Source of the DNA: an uncultured Opitutaceae bacterium
Lineage (GTDB): Bacteria > Verrucomicrobiota > Verrucomicrobiia > Opitutales > Opitutaceae
NCBI GenBank assembly: GCA_903890485.1
Contig: CAITBM010000041.1
Span: 1 to 32,548, forward strand
DNA length: 32,548 bases
Reading direction: 5' to 3'
This document shows, in pieces, positions 24,640 through 32,548 of this stretch. The stretch's first letter is position 1. Each line of letters begins with the position of its first letter. The translations under genes and the position numbers were made by a program. Under the pieces are notes generated by a model, which did no database searches, was not told the DNA's origin, and saw only the letters and a list, made by a program, of their open reading frames with translations.

Positions 24640-25548
24640 TCAGGAGCCAAGTGCCTTCGCGGCCGCCGCCTTCATGACGGGGGCTGTCCGGGCGGCGGGA
24701 ACCCCCGACCAGATCTCGAGCGACTTGGCGCCCTGGTGGACCAGCATCCCCAGGCCGTTGGCACCCTTGAGGCCCAGGGCCCTCGCGGTTGCGAGGAGGC
24801 GGGTCTGCGGGGGGTTGTAGATCATGTCGAACACGGCGCGGACTCCCGTCAGGCCGCGAAGATCGACCGGCTCAGGGTCCGATTCCCTGAGGCCTGCGCT
24901 CGTCGCGTTGATCACGAGGGCGCCGCGGGGGGTGTCCCCGGCCTTGAAGCCGGGGCCGATCCCATGGACCGGGATCTTCCCGGCCAGCGGGGCGAGGAGT
25001 CCCAGGAGCGATTCCAGGTTCGCCCGGGAGCGGTTCACGATCCAAAGCCCCGAGCAGCCCCTCCTCAGGCATTCGACCGCGGCGGCCCTGGCCGCCCCGC
25101 CCGCGCCCAGGAGGACCACGGGAGTTCCCTCAATCGAGACTCCCAGGTCCCCGGAGATCCCCGCCGAAAGACCGTAGCCGTCGGTGTTGAACCCCCGCCA
25201 GCGGCCGCCCTCGAGCAGGAGCGTGTTCACGGCACCGGCCTGGCGGGCGGCCGGGTCGATCTCCGCGACCAGGCCCACGGCCTGGATCTTGTGGGGAACG
25301 GTGAGGTTCACGCCCCGAAACTGGCGGGACGCCAGGAGCGCGAGGGCCTCGGGCAGTCGCTCCGGTTCGACATCGAAGGCGTGGTAGCGCCAGTCCGCAA
25401 ATCGCGGATCGCCCCGCGAGATCTCGGCGAGGGCGGCGGCATGCATCTGGGGGCTTATCGAGTGCGAGATCGGGTGCCCGATCACGCAGAGCCCCGTTCC
25501 GGAGTGCGGCCAGTTCCCCAGGTCAGACAGGGTGAGGGCGGGGTTCAG
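24640..25548 (-). CDS. aroE: Shikimate dehydrogenase, probably with a CTG start
   Basis: A shikimate dehydrogenase of 302 residues if started at CTG 25548, or 281 from GTG 25485. Motifs are CVIGHPISHSISP, catalytic Lys in VNLTVPHK (87) and Asp in FNTDGYG (123), and the NADP loop GAGGAAR (147-153). The GTG start would fall at the Val of the first beta strand, cutting a conserved element. In-frame upstream codons read NPALTLSDLGNWPHSGTGL and contain no ATG, GTG or TTG before the stop. The only likely codon is CTG, in a CTGA overlap with the SirB1-type stop. It catalyses 3-dehydroshikimate to shikimate, NADPH dependent. Confidence 0.9.
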   Translation of the reverse strand: MNPALTLSDLGNWPHSGTGLCVIGHPISHSISPQMHAAALAEISRGDPRFADWRYHAFDVEPERLPEALALLASRQFRGVNLTVPHKIQAVGLVAEIDPAARQAGAVNTLLLEGGRWRGFNTDGYGLSAGISGDLGVSIEGTPVVLLGAGGAARAAAVECLRRGCSGLWIVNRSRANLESLLGLLAPLAGKIPVHGIGPGFKAGDTPRGALVINATSAGLRESDPEPVDLRGLTGVRAVFDMIYNPPQTRLLATARALGLKGANGLGMLVHQGAKSLEIWSGVPAARTAPVMKAAAAKALGS

Positions 25549-26414
25549 GACTGCAGGTACCGCTCGTGGGTCGCCTCAAACTCATCGGCGAATTCCGAGA
25601 ATATCTGGGCGCGTGCCAGGTCGCTCGCGGCCGAATAGTGGTTCGCGAGGTTGCGGCAGCTGCGGCAAAGGACCTCGCGGACCGTGGTGGGCGCCAGGTC
25701 CGAGGGCTTGGGAGCGATGTGGTTGGAGCGCAGGAGCGCAAACACCTCCTCGGCGTCCCTGAAGAGCCCTTGGTCAAAGGGGTCGATGAAGAAAGGGCTC
25801 TCGTCGGCGTAGCAGCCGACCACGAAGTGCCCGGGCAGGCCCACCGGTTCCAGGGGAAGCCCCAGGCGCTCGCCGACCAGCAGGTAAAGCACGGAGAGCG
25901 AGATCGGGATGCCCTTGCGGCGCGTGAGCACCTTGTCGATGAAGCTGTTCAGCGGGTCGGTGTACTGCTCGACGTTGCCCCGGAAGCCCCATTCGTGGAA
26001 GAGCACGCGGTTCATGACGCGGCACTTTTCCCGGTTCGAAGACGGCTCCGAGATGAGCTCCCGGCACCGGGCCGCCATCTCGTCGATCTCCGCGCGGCAC
26101 TCCGCGATGTCCAGCTCGGGGGTCACCGTGCGCGCAAGCAGGAGGGTGCCGGTCTCCAGCTCGTAGTTGAGCGAGCGGATGAAGGCCCGGAACTCGCTCA
26201 CCGGGTCGGTGAGCTTCAGCTCGTCGATGAACCACGAGGCGTGGCGGGCGAGGATCCGGTTCGAGCTCCGGGCGATTTCCTGCAGGAGCGTCGCGGCGGC
26301 GGCCCCGTGCGAGGAGAATCTCGCCAGGAGGGCCCGGCGGACCGTGGGGCTGGTGTCGTCCAAGAGACCCAACAAAGCCTCTTTCTCAGCAGCAGGCAGT
26401 GTTTCCGTTTCCAC
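25545..26414 (-). CDS. SirB1/transglutaminase-like superfamily protein
   Basis: A protein of about 289 residues; GTG 26414 is chosen, but TTG 26420 is equally possible and no ATG is available. The N-terminal half is helical and HEAT-like (TSPTVRRALLARFSSHG). The SirB1 signature follows: NSFIDKVLTRRKGIPISLS, YLLVGERLGLPLEPVGLPGHFV, and FFIDPFDQGLF. These proteins adopt a transglutaminase-like fold but usually lack the cysteine nucleophile, and here a Ser occupies that region. The function is unknown. The stop overlaps the proposed aroE CTG start. Confidence 0.8.
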   Translation of the reverse strand: METETLPAAEKEALLGLLDDTSPTVRRALLARFSSHGAAAATLLQEIARSSNRILARHASWFIDELKLTDPVSEFRAFIRSLNYELETGTLLLARTVTPELDIAECRAEIDEMAARCRELISEPSSNREKCRVMNRVLFHEWGFRGNVEQYTDPLNSFIDKVLTRRKGIPISLSVLYLLVGERLGLPLEPVGLPGHFVVGCYADESPFFIDPFDQGLFRDAEEVFALLRSNHIAPKPSDLAPTTVREVLCRSCRNLANHYSAASDLARAQIFSEFADEFEATHERYLQS

Positions 26415-26489
26415 GCCCAAAATTGGAATCCGGTTTGCCCACGCGTGGCAATACCGGAACGGGTTGGCGCCCCAGAAAAATCTCCTGCT

Positions 26490-27185
26490 TCAGACGCGCG
26501 CGCCAAAAAGCGCCGAGCCCACGCGCACCAGCGTGCTACCCTCCCGGATCGCGGCCTCAAGGTCGCCGCTCATGCCCATCGAGAGCACCGGCAGGGCGAC
26601 CCCGTGGCTGGAGGCCAGGTGGTCCCGGATCTCGCGAAGGCTCGCGAACGCCCTCCTGGCGACGTCCGGGTCCTCGGAGAGGGGGGCTATCGCCATCAGG
26701 CCCTCGACCCGGATGTTCGGGAGGGAGAGCGCCTTCGCCAGGAGCGCGTCGCTCTCCTCGGGCTCGACCCCGGACTTTGCGGGGTCGTGCCCCGAGTTGA
26801 CCTGCAGGAGGACGGGGAGCTTCTTGCCGAGCTCAGAAGCCGCCCGGTCCAGGAGAACCAGGAGCTTCTCCGAGTCCACGCTGTCGATCCGGTCGAACAG
26901 CCCCGCGGCCAGGCGCGCCTTGTTCGACTGGAGGTGGCCGATCAACTCCCAGGCTATGCCCGGGGGGGCCAGGGGACGCTTCTCGGCGGCCTCCTGGACC
27001 CGGTTTTCCCCGACCGCCCTAAGGCCATAGCGGGCCGCGTAGGCCACGGCCTCCGCCGGGAAGAACTTGGTCACGGCGAGCAGCTCGACCCCCGCCGGAT
27101 CGCGCCCGGCGCCTATGCAAGCGGAGCTAATACGTTGGCGCACCGCATCAGCGCGGAGACGAAAGTCCTCGTAGTCGGGTAGCAT
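26490..27185 (-). CDS. yggS: YggS-family pyridoxal 5'-phosphate homeostasis protein
   Basis: A 231-residue alanine-racemase-like barrel starting at ATG 27185 (MLPDYEDF); a longer frame to 27230 adds AT-rich intergenic sequence. The PLP-binding Lys is in LLAVTKFFPAEAV. Further family motifs are GENRVQEAAEK, WELIGHLQSNKAR, VLLQVN and LSMGMSGDLEAAI, and the last residues GSALFGAR bind the phosphate. It buffers free PLP and affects amino-acid pools; it is not a racemase. It is the first gene of the minus-strand run and divergent from LysR. Confidence 0.94.
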   Translation of the reverse strand: MLPDYEDFRLRADAVRQRISSACIGAGRDPAGVELLAVTKFFPAEAVAYAARYGLRAVGENRVQEAAEKRPLAPPGIAWELIGHLQSNKARLAAGLFDRIDSVDSEKLLVLLDRAASELGKKLPVLLQVNSGHDPAKSGVEPEESDALLAKALSLPNIRVEGLMAIAPLSEDPDVARRAFASLREIRDHLASSHGVALPVLSMGMSGDLEAAIREGSTLVRVGSALFGARV

Positions 27186-27266
27186 GCGAATCTTAAGAAA
27201 AACTACTTCTGAGTTTACGCGAGCGAACAACCCAGAGTAGTCTCGACGGCATTAGCCTAGCTAATC
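27186..27266. promoter_or_regulatory. Divergent yggS/LysR promoter region with two inverted repeats
   Basis: This 81-base gap holds a perfect 6-bp inverted repeat ATTAGC-CTA-GCTAAT at 27251-27265, directly before the LysR ATG. A second, imperfect one (ACTACTTCTG at 27202-27211 and CAGAGTAGT at 27233-27241, one base missing) lies further left. LysR regulators often bind such sites near their own divergent promoter. The area is AT-richer than the genes around it. Sites are by eye only. Confidence 0.45.
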
Positions 27267-28166
27267 ATGCAAATCGACAACTTTAAGATATTCGCAGACC
27301 TCGTGGAGACGAAGAGCTTTTCAAAGTCTGCGAAGCTTAATGGGATCACCCAGTCCGCCGTGAGCCAGCAGGCCCGCGCCATGGAGCGGCACTTCAAGGT
27401 CCTCCTTGTCGACCGGAGCCAGAAGCAGTTCCAGCTCACCCGCGAGGGCCAGAAGGTCTACGAGTCGGCCAAGGACGTGCTGCACGCCTACGAGACCCTC
27501 CTCTCCGAGCTCCAGGAGATGAAGAAGGTCGTCAGCGGCACGATCCGGATCTCGACCATCTACTCGATCGGCCTCCACGAGCTCCCCCCGTACATCAAGA
27601 AGTTCCTCCACGACTACCCGAGCGTGAACGTGCGCGTCGAGTACCGCCGCTCGAACCTGGTCTACGAGGACATCCTGCACAACTGCGTCGACTTCGGCCT
27701 GGTCGCCTTCCCGGCGAAGGTCCGCCAGGTCGAGAACATCCCCTTCCGCAACGACCACCTGGTCGTGATCTGCAACCCCCACCACGCCCTGGCCAAGAGG
27801 GGTGAGGTCTCGGTCGCCGACCTGGCGGGCCAGAAGTTCATCGGCTTTGACCCCGACATCCCCACCCGCAAGGCCGTGGACCAGATCTTCCGCGACAACA
27901 AGCTCGAGATCGAGACGGTGATGGAGTTCGACAACGTCGAGACCGTGAAGCGCGCCGTCGAGATCGACCATGGGATCGCCATCGTCCCCCAGGCGACGAT
28001 CCTCCAGGAGGCCAAGCAGGGCACGCTCGCGGTTCTCCGGTTCAAGGGCGCCGGCTACACGCGCCCCCTGGCGCTCCTGCACCGCAAGGGCAGGGTGCTG
28101 ACCCCGGCCATGCGCAAGTTTGTCGAGATCCTGGGCCTGGACCTCCCCGACGCCCGCAGCGCCTGA
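27267..28166 (+). CDS. LysR-type transcriptional regulator
   Basis: A 299-residue regulator. Residues 1-60 form the winged helix-turn-helix (FSKSAKLNGITQSAVSQQAR), followed by the linker helix (YETLLSELQEMKKVVSG). The effector domain starts GTIRISTIYSIGLHELPPYI and has PHHALAKRGEVSVADLAGQ and EIDHGIAIVPQATI. The effector and targets are unknown; it may regulate itself through the repeats before its start, or the divergent yggS run, or the downstream TlpA gene 49 bases away. Confidence 0.94.
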   Translation: MQIDNFKIFADLVETKSFSKSAKLNGITQSAVSQQARAMERHFKVLLVDRSQKQFQLTREGQKVYESAKDVLHAYETLLSELQEMKKVVSGTIRISTIYSIGLHELPPYIKKFLHDYPSVNVRVEYRRSNLVYEDILHNCVDFGLVAFPAKVRQVENIPFRNDHLVVICNPHHALAKRGEVSVADLAGQKFIGFDPDIPTRKAVDQIFRDNKLEIETVMEFDNVETVKRAVEIDHGIAIVPQATILQEAKQGTLAVLRFKGAGYTRPLALLHRKGRVLTPAMRKFVEILGLDLPDARSA

Positions 28167-28215
28167 GGTTGCCGGCCGGGGCCAGGTGTGCCATCGTTCG
28201 CGCAGAGTCACGCCC

Positions 28216-28740
28216 ATGAATTACAGACCGATGAAATCCGCCCTCATCCCTCTAGTCGCGCTCCTCGCGCTCTCCCTGGCCCCGGCCACCCACGTGCGGG
28301 CGTCCGCCGTGAAGCCCTCGCCGGCCCCCGAGTGGAAGCTCAAGGACGTCGACGGAAAGGTCGTCTCGTCCGACCAGTTCAAGGGCAAGGTGGTCGTCGT
28401 GGATTTCTGGGCCACCTGGTGCCCGCCCTGCCGGACCGAGATCCCGGGCTACATCAGCCTCCAGAAGAAATATGCCGACCAGGGCCTTGTGATCGTTGGG
28501 ATCTCGGTGGACACGGACGGGCCGGAGGTCGTGCGCAAGTTCGTTAAGGAAATGGGCATCAACTACACGATCGTGATGGCCGACGACCAGATCCAGGACC
28601 TCTTCGCGCCGATCCAGGGCTACCCGACCACCTTCATCATCGACAGGGAAGGCAAGATCCGGAACCGGAAGCTGGGCAGGGAACCCACCGAGCAGTACGA
28701 GAAGGAGATCCTCGCCGTCCTCAAGCCGCCCGCGGCTTAG
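28216..28740 (+). CDS. TlpA/ResA-like periplasmic thioredoxin
   Basis: A 174-residue exported thiol protein from ATG 28216, which begins the signal peptide (hydrophobic 8-23, likely cleavage near VRA-SA). A second in-frame ATG lies at 28231. The redox centre VVVDFWATWCPPCRTEIPG has Cys69 and Cys72, and the cis-proline loop reads IQGYPTTFIIDREG. The N-terminal APEWKLKDVDGKVV is typical of TlpA/AhpC-TSA proteins. It probably reduces periplasmic thiols, for example in cytochrome maturation. A strong terminator follows 6 bases after the stop. Confidence 0.92.
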   Translation: MNYRPMKSALIPLVALLALSLAPATHVRASAVKPSPAPEWKLKDVDGKVVSSDQFKGKVVVVDFWATWCPPCRTEIPGYISLQKKYADQGLVIVGISVDTDGPEVVRKFVKEMGINYTIVMADDQIQDLFAPIQGYPTTFIIDREGKIRNRKLGREPTEQYEKEILAVLKPPAA

Positions 28741-28746
28741 AGGGGC

Positions 28747-28787
28747 GCGGGGCTGGCGATAACCCCTTAACGCCAGCCCCGCTTTTT
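28747..28787 (+). terminator. Strong intrinsic terminator after the TlpA-like gene
   Basis: A perfect 12-bp stem (GCGGGGCTGGCG/CGCCAGCCCCGC, 28747-28758 and 28771-28782) with a 12-base loop leads directly into five Ts (28783-28787). The other strand has no T-run, so it ends only rightward transcription and does not serve the convergent GH3 gene. Confidence 0.94.
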
Positions 28788-28876
28788 AGTCTGACCGGCT
28801 TACGCCGGCTCGATACTACCCAAAACCCCGCTATTCGCAGGATGAGCGGCATAGAAGCATCGCCCATGCCAGCCGG

Positions 28877-30463
28877 TTAGTCTTTTGCAAATTGTAAGGC
28901 GCCGCCGAGCTCGTCGGCGATGATCCGGTCGCTGCGGCACCTAGGCATCTTGTTCTGGCCGCCCCATTTTCCGTGGTAGCGCATCCACTGCTCAAAGACG
29001 CCGGGCATGACGAGCCGGACAAAGGGGGCATCCAGCGCCCCCCCGTTCCTCTTGGCCTCATAGTCCTCGTTCAGGCGCTTGAGCTCGGTGTCGAGCTCGA
29101 CCGCCATGACCGGGCCGGTCGGCGTAAGGATAGTCCCGGGCTTGAGTTCCACCCACCACTCGTGGCGGCCGCGGTTCTTGCCCGTGGAGGAGTTCACGAA
29201 CAGGGGGGCGACATGGAAATTGGTGATGGTCCAGCCGTTGCGTCGGCAGACAGCGATCAGCGCGTCGGTGATCTCCTTCTCGATGACGTGCTCGCCGAAG
29301 GCGCTCAGCTGGAGCCGGGTGCGGCCCGCATAGACGAGACGAGCCGGCTGGGTCGAGGTGAATCGGACAATGTCCCCGATCACGTAGCGGGCGAGCCCCC
29401 CGGGGGTCGTGAGGATGAGGGCGTAGTCGATGTCCAGGGAGACGCCCTCGATCGGGACGGCCTTCTCGCCGAGGTGACTGAGGCGCTTCTCGTCAAAGTC
29501 CTTCATGGGAAGGAACTCGAAGAAGACCCCCACGTCGGACATGAGCCGGAGGCCCGCTGCGGCCTCGCTGTCCTGCGCCGCGACGAAAGCCTCGGAGGCC
29601 GCGTAGACCTCGTGGAAGTTGACCGTCGGACCCAGGCACCCGCGAAGCTCGTCCTGGAAGGGCGTGATCGGGACGCCGCCGTGCACGTAGCATTCCAGGT
29701 GGGGCCAGAGGGCCTGCAGGTGCGGGGCGGGGCGTCCCAGGTCGAGCGACCGCTCCCGGAGCGCCTCGGCCAGGATCAGGATCCAGCTGGGGATCCCGGC
29801 CAGGGCCGTGATGTCGAGGTCCAGGGTGCGCTCCGTGATCGCCGCGATCTTCGCCGGCCAGTCGGCCATCTGCGCGATCTCGGTCCCGGGCTCGTAGAGG
29901 TGCCTCTCCACCCACCCGGGCAGGTTAAGCGCCGCGATCCCGCTCAGGTCCCCGGCGTAGGCCTCGAAGGGATCGGACTCGGGGATCGGCGCCAGGGTGG
30001 TGGAGCCGCCGAGAAAGAGGTGCCTGCCGCGGAAGACGCCCGTGTTGCCGATCCGGGCCGTGTACCAGAGCATGGAGTCCAGGCCGGCGTGCTTAAAGTG
30101 GTGGAGCATCGCCTCGGTCACAGGTATATATTTCGTGCGTCCCGCGGTCGTGCCCGAGGACACGGAATATATATGGCAGGATCCGGGCCAGAGGATGTTC
30201 GCGTCGCCCATCTTCATGCGCTCGATATGCGGCGCGAGGTCCTCGTAGGTCTTCAGCGGCACCCGTTCCTGGAACTGCGCGTAGGTCATCCCGCCCTCGA
30301 CGCCCGCCCCCTGCCAGACGAGGCTCTGGGCCAGCTTGGGTATCAAGTTCTTAAATACACGTTTCTGGGCCTTCGCGTCCGAGCGGCCCTTCAGGCGCAT
30401 CGAGGCGCGGGCCGACAAAATGCCGGCCCCTATGTTGAGGATTTTTCTTGATACAGCTGCCAT
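28877..30463 (-). CDS. GH3 family acyl-acid-amido synthetase-like protein
   Basis: A 528-residue member of the GH3 (auxin-responsive) branch of adenylating enzymes. The ATP-binding motifs are present: SSGTTAGRTKYIPVT (from residue 102), YAASEAF near 290, and RYVIGDIVRFT near 368. The conserved C-terminus includes FHVAPLF and EWWVELKPG. Plant GH3 enzymes adenylate hormone acids and link them to amino acids; substrates of bacterial GH3 proteins are largely unknown. It lies 55 bases downstream of the alpha/beta hydrolase gene on the same strand, so the two may act together. Confidence 0.9.
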   Translation of the reverse strand: MAAVSRKILNIGAGILSARASMRLKGRSDAKAQKRVFKNLIPKLAQSLVWQGAGVEGGMTYAQFQERVPLKTYEDLAPHIERMKMGDANILWPGSCHIYSVSSGTTAGRTKYIPVTEAMLHHFKHAGLDSMLWYTARIGNTGVFRGRHLFLGGSTTLAPIPESDPFEAYAGDLSGIAALNLPGWVERHLYEPGTEIAQMADWPAKIAAITERTLDLDITALAGIPSWILILAEALRERSLDLGRPAPHLQALWPHLECYVHGGVPITPFQDELRGCLGPTVNFHEVYAASEAFVAAQDSEAAAGLRLMSDVGVFFEFLPMKDFDEKRLSHLGEKAVPIEGVSLDIDYALILTTPGGLARYVIGDIVRFTSTQPARLVYAGRTRLQLSAFGEHVIEKEITDALIAVCRRNGWTITNFHVAPLFVNSSTGKNRGRHEWWVELKPGTILTPTGPVMAVELDTELKRLNEDYEAKRNGGALDAPFVRLVMPGVFEQWMRYHGKWGGQNKMPRCRSDRIIADELGGALQFAKD

Positions 30464-30518
30464 GCCGATGCCCGTCTCCCTAAGAGCAGCGGCCCTATGC
30501 AGAGGGCTGCAAGCGAAT

Positions 30519-31628
30519 TCAAACGGCGAGCACCAACTTACTCTGTTTTAACCTTCGGTAGAAACCCGCGAAGTGCGGCAGGAACTGGTAGTAGTGGAAG
30601 ATGAGCGAGGCGTGCTGGACGGGGCTTTCCCCTCCGGCCACCGTGCGGGTTTCCGACGCGGGGAAGAGGAGCTTGCCGTCGCGCGCGAGGACGCGGGGGG
30701 TCGGCGCGTGGGCGGCCATGACCTGGTCCTCGCGCTCCGCGTAGAGGATGAGGATCGGGGCCTCGCACAGGGGGGCGCCCGCGCGGGCCCATGTCTCGGG
30801 GTGGGCGAGCTTGCCCAGGGCACGGACGCGCTCGCACGCGCCCGCGGAGTCGATCCCGCGGATCGAGCTGGTGACCGCCCCCTTCAGGCGCAGGAGTTCC
30901 TCCGCGCTCAGGAGACCGGCAAGCGCGGCGCGGTTCTTGGAGCCGGCGTCGAACATCTTGGTGAAGATCGTCCGGGCGCGCTCGACGGCTGCAGAGTCCA
31001 CGACGGCGCCGGAGAAGGGCTTCAGGGCCCGGCCAAGGAGCGTAGACGGGCGCGCCTCGCCGGGGTCCACGATGTCGTCGTGGCAGGCCACGGGGCTCAC
31101 GAGCACGGCGCCGGCGATCGCCGGGGGCCCGAGTGAGGCCGCGCGGCGGCGCAGCCACTCCACCAGGATCGCGGCGCCGAAACTCACCGCAAGGATCACC
31201 GGCGACTGCCCGCGGAGGGCGAGCTCCTCGACCAGGTCGTCGATCTGGGCGCAGATCATGTCGGGGGAGAACCCGGTCCTCGGGTAGTTCACGTAGTAGA
31301 CGCTCCCGTGGCGGAGCAGCATCCCGCGCAGCAGGTAGACCTGCTCGGTCGAGTCGGGGACGAATCCCCCGAGGACGATCGTCGGCAGCTCGCCCATCCG
31401 GCTCTCAATGAGGATCCGGGCGGCCTGGTGGGGCCGGGCCTCGCCCCTCTGGAGCACCGCCGTGGCGGACCGGTTGACCAGGGGCACGTGCGGGAGGGGC
31501 TGGGGGGGCCTCAGCCGGTATCCGGTCAGGCGCAGGAAGGAGCGCAGCGGCAGGGGCGGGTTCAGGCGCGAGAGGACCCGCAGCGAGGGGAAGGGGACGG
31601 GGAGCCGGAGGGCGTGCATGGTGTCCAT
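30519..31628 (-). CDS. Alpha/beta hydrolase-fold protein
   Basis: A 369-residue protein with an alpha/beta hydrolase core from about residue 80. The oxyanion region reads IVLGGFVPDS. The nucleophile elbow is LAVSFGAAI with Ser149, where the first Gly of GxSxG is replaced by Ala. The acid is in LYAEREDQVM, and a C-terminal His in PVQHASLIFHYYQF completes a plausible triad. The first 75 residues are basic and Pro-rich. The substrate is unknown. One of the few starts here with an SD-like GAGGG about six bases upstream of the ATG. It is divergent from the pseudouridine synthase gene across 131 bases. Confidence 0.75.
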   Translation of the reverse strand: MDTMHALRLPVPFPSLRVLSRLNPPLPLRSFLRLTGYRLRPPQPLPHVPLVNRSATAVLQRGEARPHQAARILIESRMGELPTIVLGGFVPDSTEQVYLLRGMLLRHGSVYYVNYPRTGFSPDMICAQIDDLVEELALRGQSPVILAVSFGAAILVEWLRRRAASLGPPAIAGAVLVSPVACHDDIVDPGEARPSTLLGRALKPFSGAVVDSAAVERARTIFTKMFDAGSKNRAALAGLLSAEELLRLKGAVTSSIRGIDSAGACERVRALGKLAHPETWARAGAPLCEAPILILYAEREDQVMAAHAPTPRVLARDGKLLFPASETRTVAGGESPVQHASLIFHYYQFLPHFAGFYRRLKQSKLVLAV

Positions 31629-31759
31629 GTGGGCCCTCGCGCGCCAGGTTCAAAACCCAAAGTGCTCGTGTCACACGATCTTTTCGCGGCTGAAACGCTG
31701 GCGTTGCGCCGGGGATCCGCTTGGCTCCTTGTGACCGTGATCCACCCGACCCCCACGCC
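31629..31759. promoter_or_regulatory. Divergent hydrolase/RluA intergenic region
   Basis: This 131-base gap must carry both promoters. I see no clear -35/-10 pair, no hairpin with a T-run and no RNA gene. It contains short AT-rich islands around 31650-31690. Confidence 0.35.
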
Positions 31760-32548
31760 ATGACCTTTCCGGATATCCTCCTTGAGGACGACGCGCTCGT
31801 GGCCTTCGACAAACCGAGCGGGATGGCGGTCGTCCAGGACGTCCGCGGGAAACCCAGGCCCTCGCTCATGGGGATCGTCCGGGGGCGCTACGGCCCGACG
31901 CTCTCGAACGTCCACCGGCTCGACCCGGAGACGAGCGGTATTGTGCTCTGCGCGAAGACGAAGCCCGCCCTGGACTTCCTGAGCGGCCAGTTCCAGTCGA
32001 AATCGGCGCAGAGGGTTTACCAGGCCCTCGTGGTGGTGCAGCCGGAGGACGAGAACGTGAGGGATCGCACGCGCGTGCGGGGCGAGTCCGGGGGCCTGCC
32101 CCAGGAATTCACGGTGGACCTGGCCCTCGGAGAGGATCCGCACCGGCCGGGCCAGGTTAGGGTCTTCATGGGCCGGGGCGGCAAGCCCTGCACGACCCTC
32201 TTCCGGGTCCTGGAGAGTTTCGGCCGCTTTGTCTGGGTCGAATGCCGGCCGGTCACCGGGCGCATGCACCAGATACGCGCCCACCTGGCGGCGGCGGGGG
32301 CCCCGGTGCTGGGCGACCTCCTCTACGGGGACCCGGCCGACGTGCTGCTGCTCTCGGAGATCAAGGAGCGCTACAAGGGACGGGAGGAGGAGAAGCCCCT
32401 CGTGAACCGGCTCGCGCTGCACTCCGGTTCCCTGGGGTTCACGCATCCCCTGAGCCGTGAGCCGGTCGAGGTCACCTCGCCGCTTCCTAAGGATCTCTCG
32501 ATCGCGCTCAAGTACCTGCGGAAATTCTCAAGCCCGCGCGGCCCCAGG
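31760..32548 (+). CDS. RluA-family RNA pseudouridine synthase (3' end beyond window)
   Basis: At least 263 residues from ATG 31760, with no stop before the right edge. It has no S4 domain: the catalytic domain starts at once with ILLEDDALVAFDKPSGM, followed by VHRLDPETSG with the catalytic Asp55. Later come PVTGRMHQIRAHLAAAGAPV and GDLLYGDP, and the C-terminal LHSGSLGFTHPLSREP, all typical of RluA/RluC-type enzymes. It converts specific uridines in rRNA or tRNA to pseudouridine; the target cannot be named. No Shine-Dalgarno precedes the start. Confidence 0.93.
   Translation, partial: MTFPDILLEDDALVAFDKPSGMAVVQDVRGKPRPSLMGIVRGRYGPTLSNVHRLDPETSGIVLCAKTKPALDFLSGQFQSKSAQRVYQALVVVQPEDENVRDRTRVRGESGGLPQEFTVDLALGEDPHRPGQVRVFMGRGGKPCTTLFRVLESFGRFVWVECRPVTGRMHQIRAHLAAAGAPVLGDLLYGDPADVLLLSEIKERYKGREEEKPLVNRLALHSGSLGFTHPLSREPVEVTSPLPKDLSIALKYLRKFSSPRGPR

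Noticed and set aside
25566-27182. A 538-codon frame opposite the SirB1-type gene and yggS
   Set aside because: Crosses an intergenic gap and two well-supported genes; no recognisable family.
28973-30451. A 492-codon frame opposite the GH3 gene
   Set aside because: GH3 motifs are complete on the minus strand and the plus-strand translation has no domain.
30486-30510. Hairpin between hydrolase and GH3 genes as a terminator
   Set aside because: The stem has a three-base bulge and no T-run on the minus strand.

Overview
The window is an ordinary-looking, very GC-rich bacterial chromosome segment, densely packed with housekeeping and metabolic genes on both strands. I count 32 protein genes, two of them cut by the window edges, plus one tentative 31-codon leader ORF. 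There is no sign of a phage, insertion sequence, CRISPR array, tRNA or rRNA. Gene content suggests Verrucomicrobiota, possibly Opitutaceae: a fungal-like cystathionine gamma-synthase N-terminus, a bacterial GH3 protein, a DUF1761 protein, an AroE with an N-terminal extension, and almost no Shine-Dalgarno sequences. That placement is inference from protein flavour, not from a marker gene.

Layout. 1-3018: a partial PLP enzyme of Cys/Met metabolism (-), then DUF1761, exonuclease III, an SRPBCC protein and a CinA C-terminal domain protein (+). 2987-6719: SYLF/YSC84 protein, a zincin and an ABC exporter (permease and ATPase) (-). 6811-9692: a Spy-like periplasmic protein, an AEC permease, a thioredoxin-fold protein and a 3-hydroxyisobutyrate-dehydrogenase-type reductase (+). 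9689-12721: bifunctional proline-to-glutamate enzyme PutA (-). 12831-17228: ammonium transporter ending in a perfect terminator, then an ECF sigma factor, a small membrane protein that could be its anti-sigma, and a large envelope protein joining bactofilin-like repeats to an RDD domain (+). 17284-18938: purE-purK (+). 18946-21060: malate dehydrogenase and DAHP synthase (-). 21338-23713: ygfZ, an HU-like gene and galK (+). 23703-27185: prepilin peptidase, aroE, a SirB1-type protein and yggS (-). 27267-28740: a LysR regulator and a TlpA-like thioredoxin, ended by a strong terminator (+). 28877-31628: GH3 and an alpha/beta hydrolase (-). 31760-end: RluA-type pseudouridine synthase (+, cut).

The parts that deserve a second look are regulatory and architectural rather than a new defence or mobile system. 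The long AT-rich leader of the DAHP synthase gene carries two hairpins that can re-pair, the second being a U-tailed terminator: an attenuator-like layout. aroE appears to lack a canonical start codon and may start at CTG overlapping the previous stop. An ECF sigma factor sits with a bactofilin/RDD fusion. A GH3 enzyme is paired with a hydrolase. Nearly every gene lacks a Shine-Dalgarno sequence.
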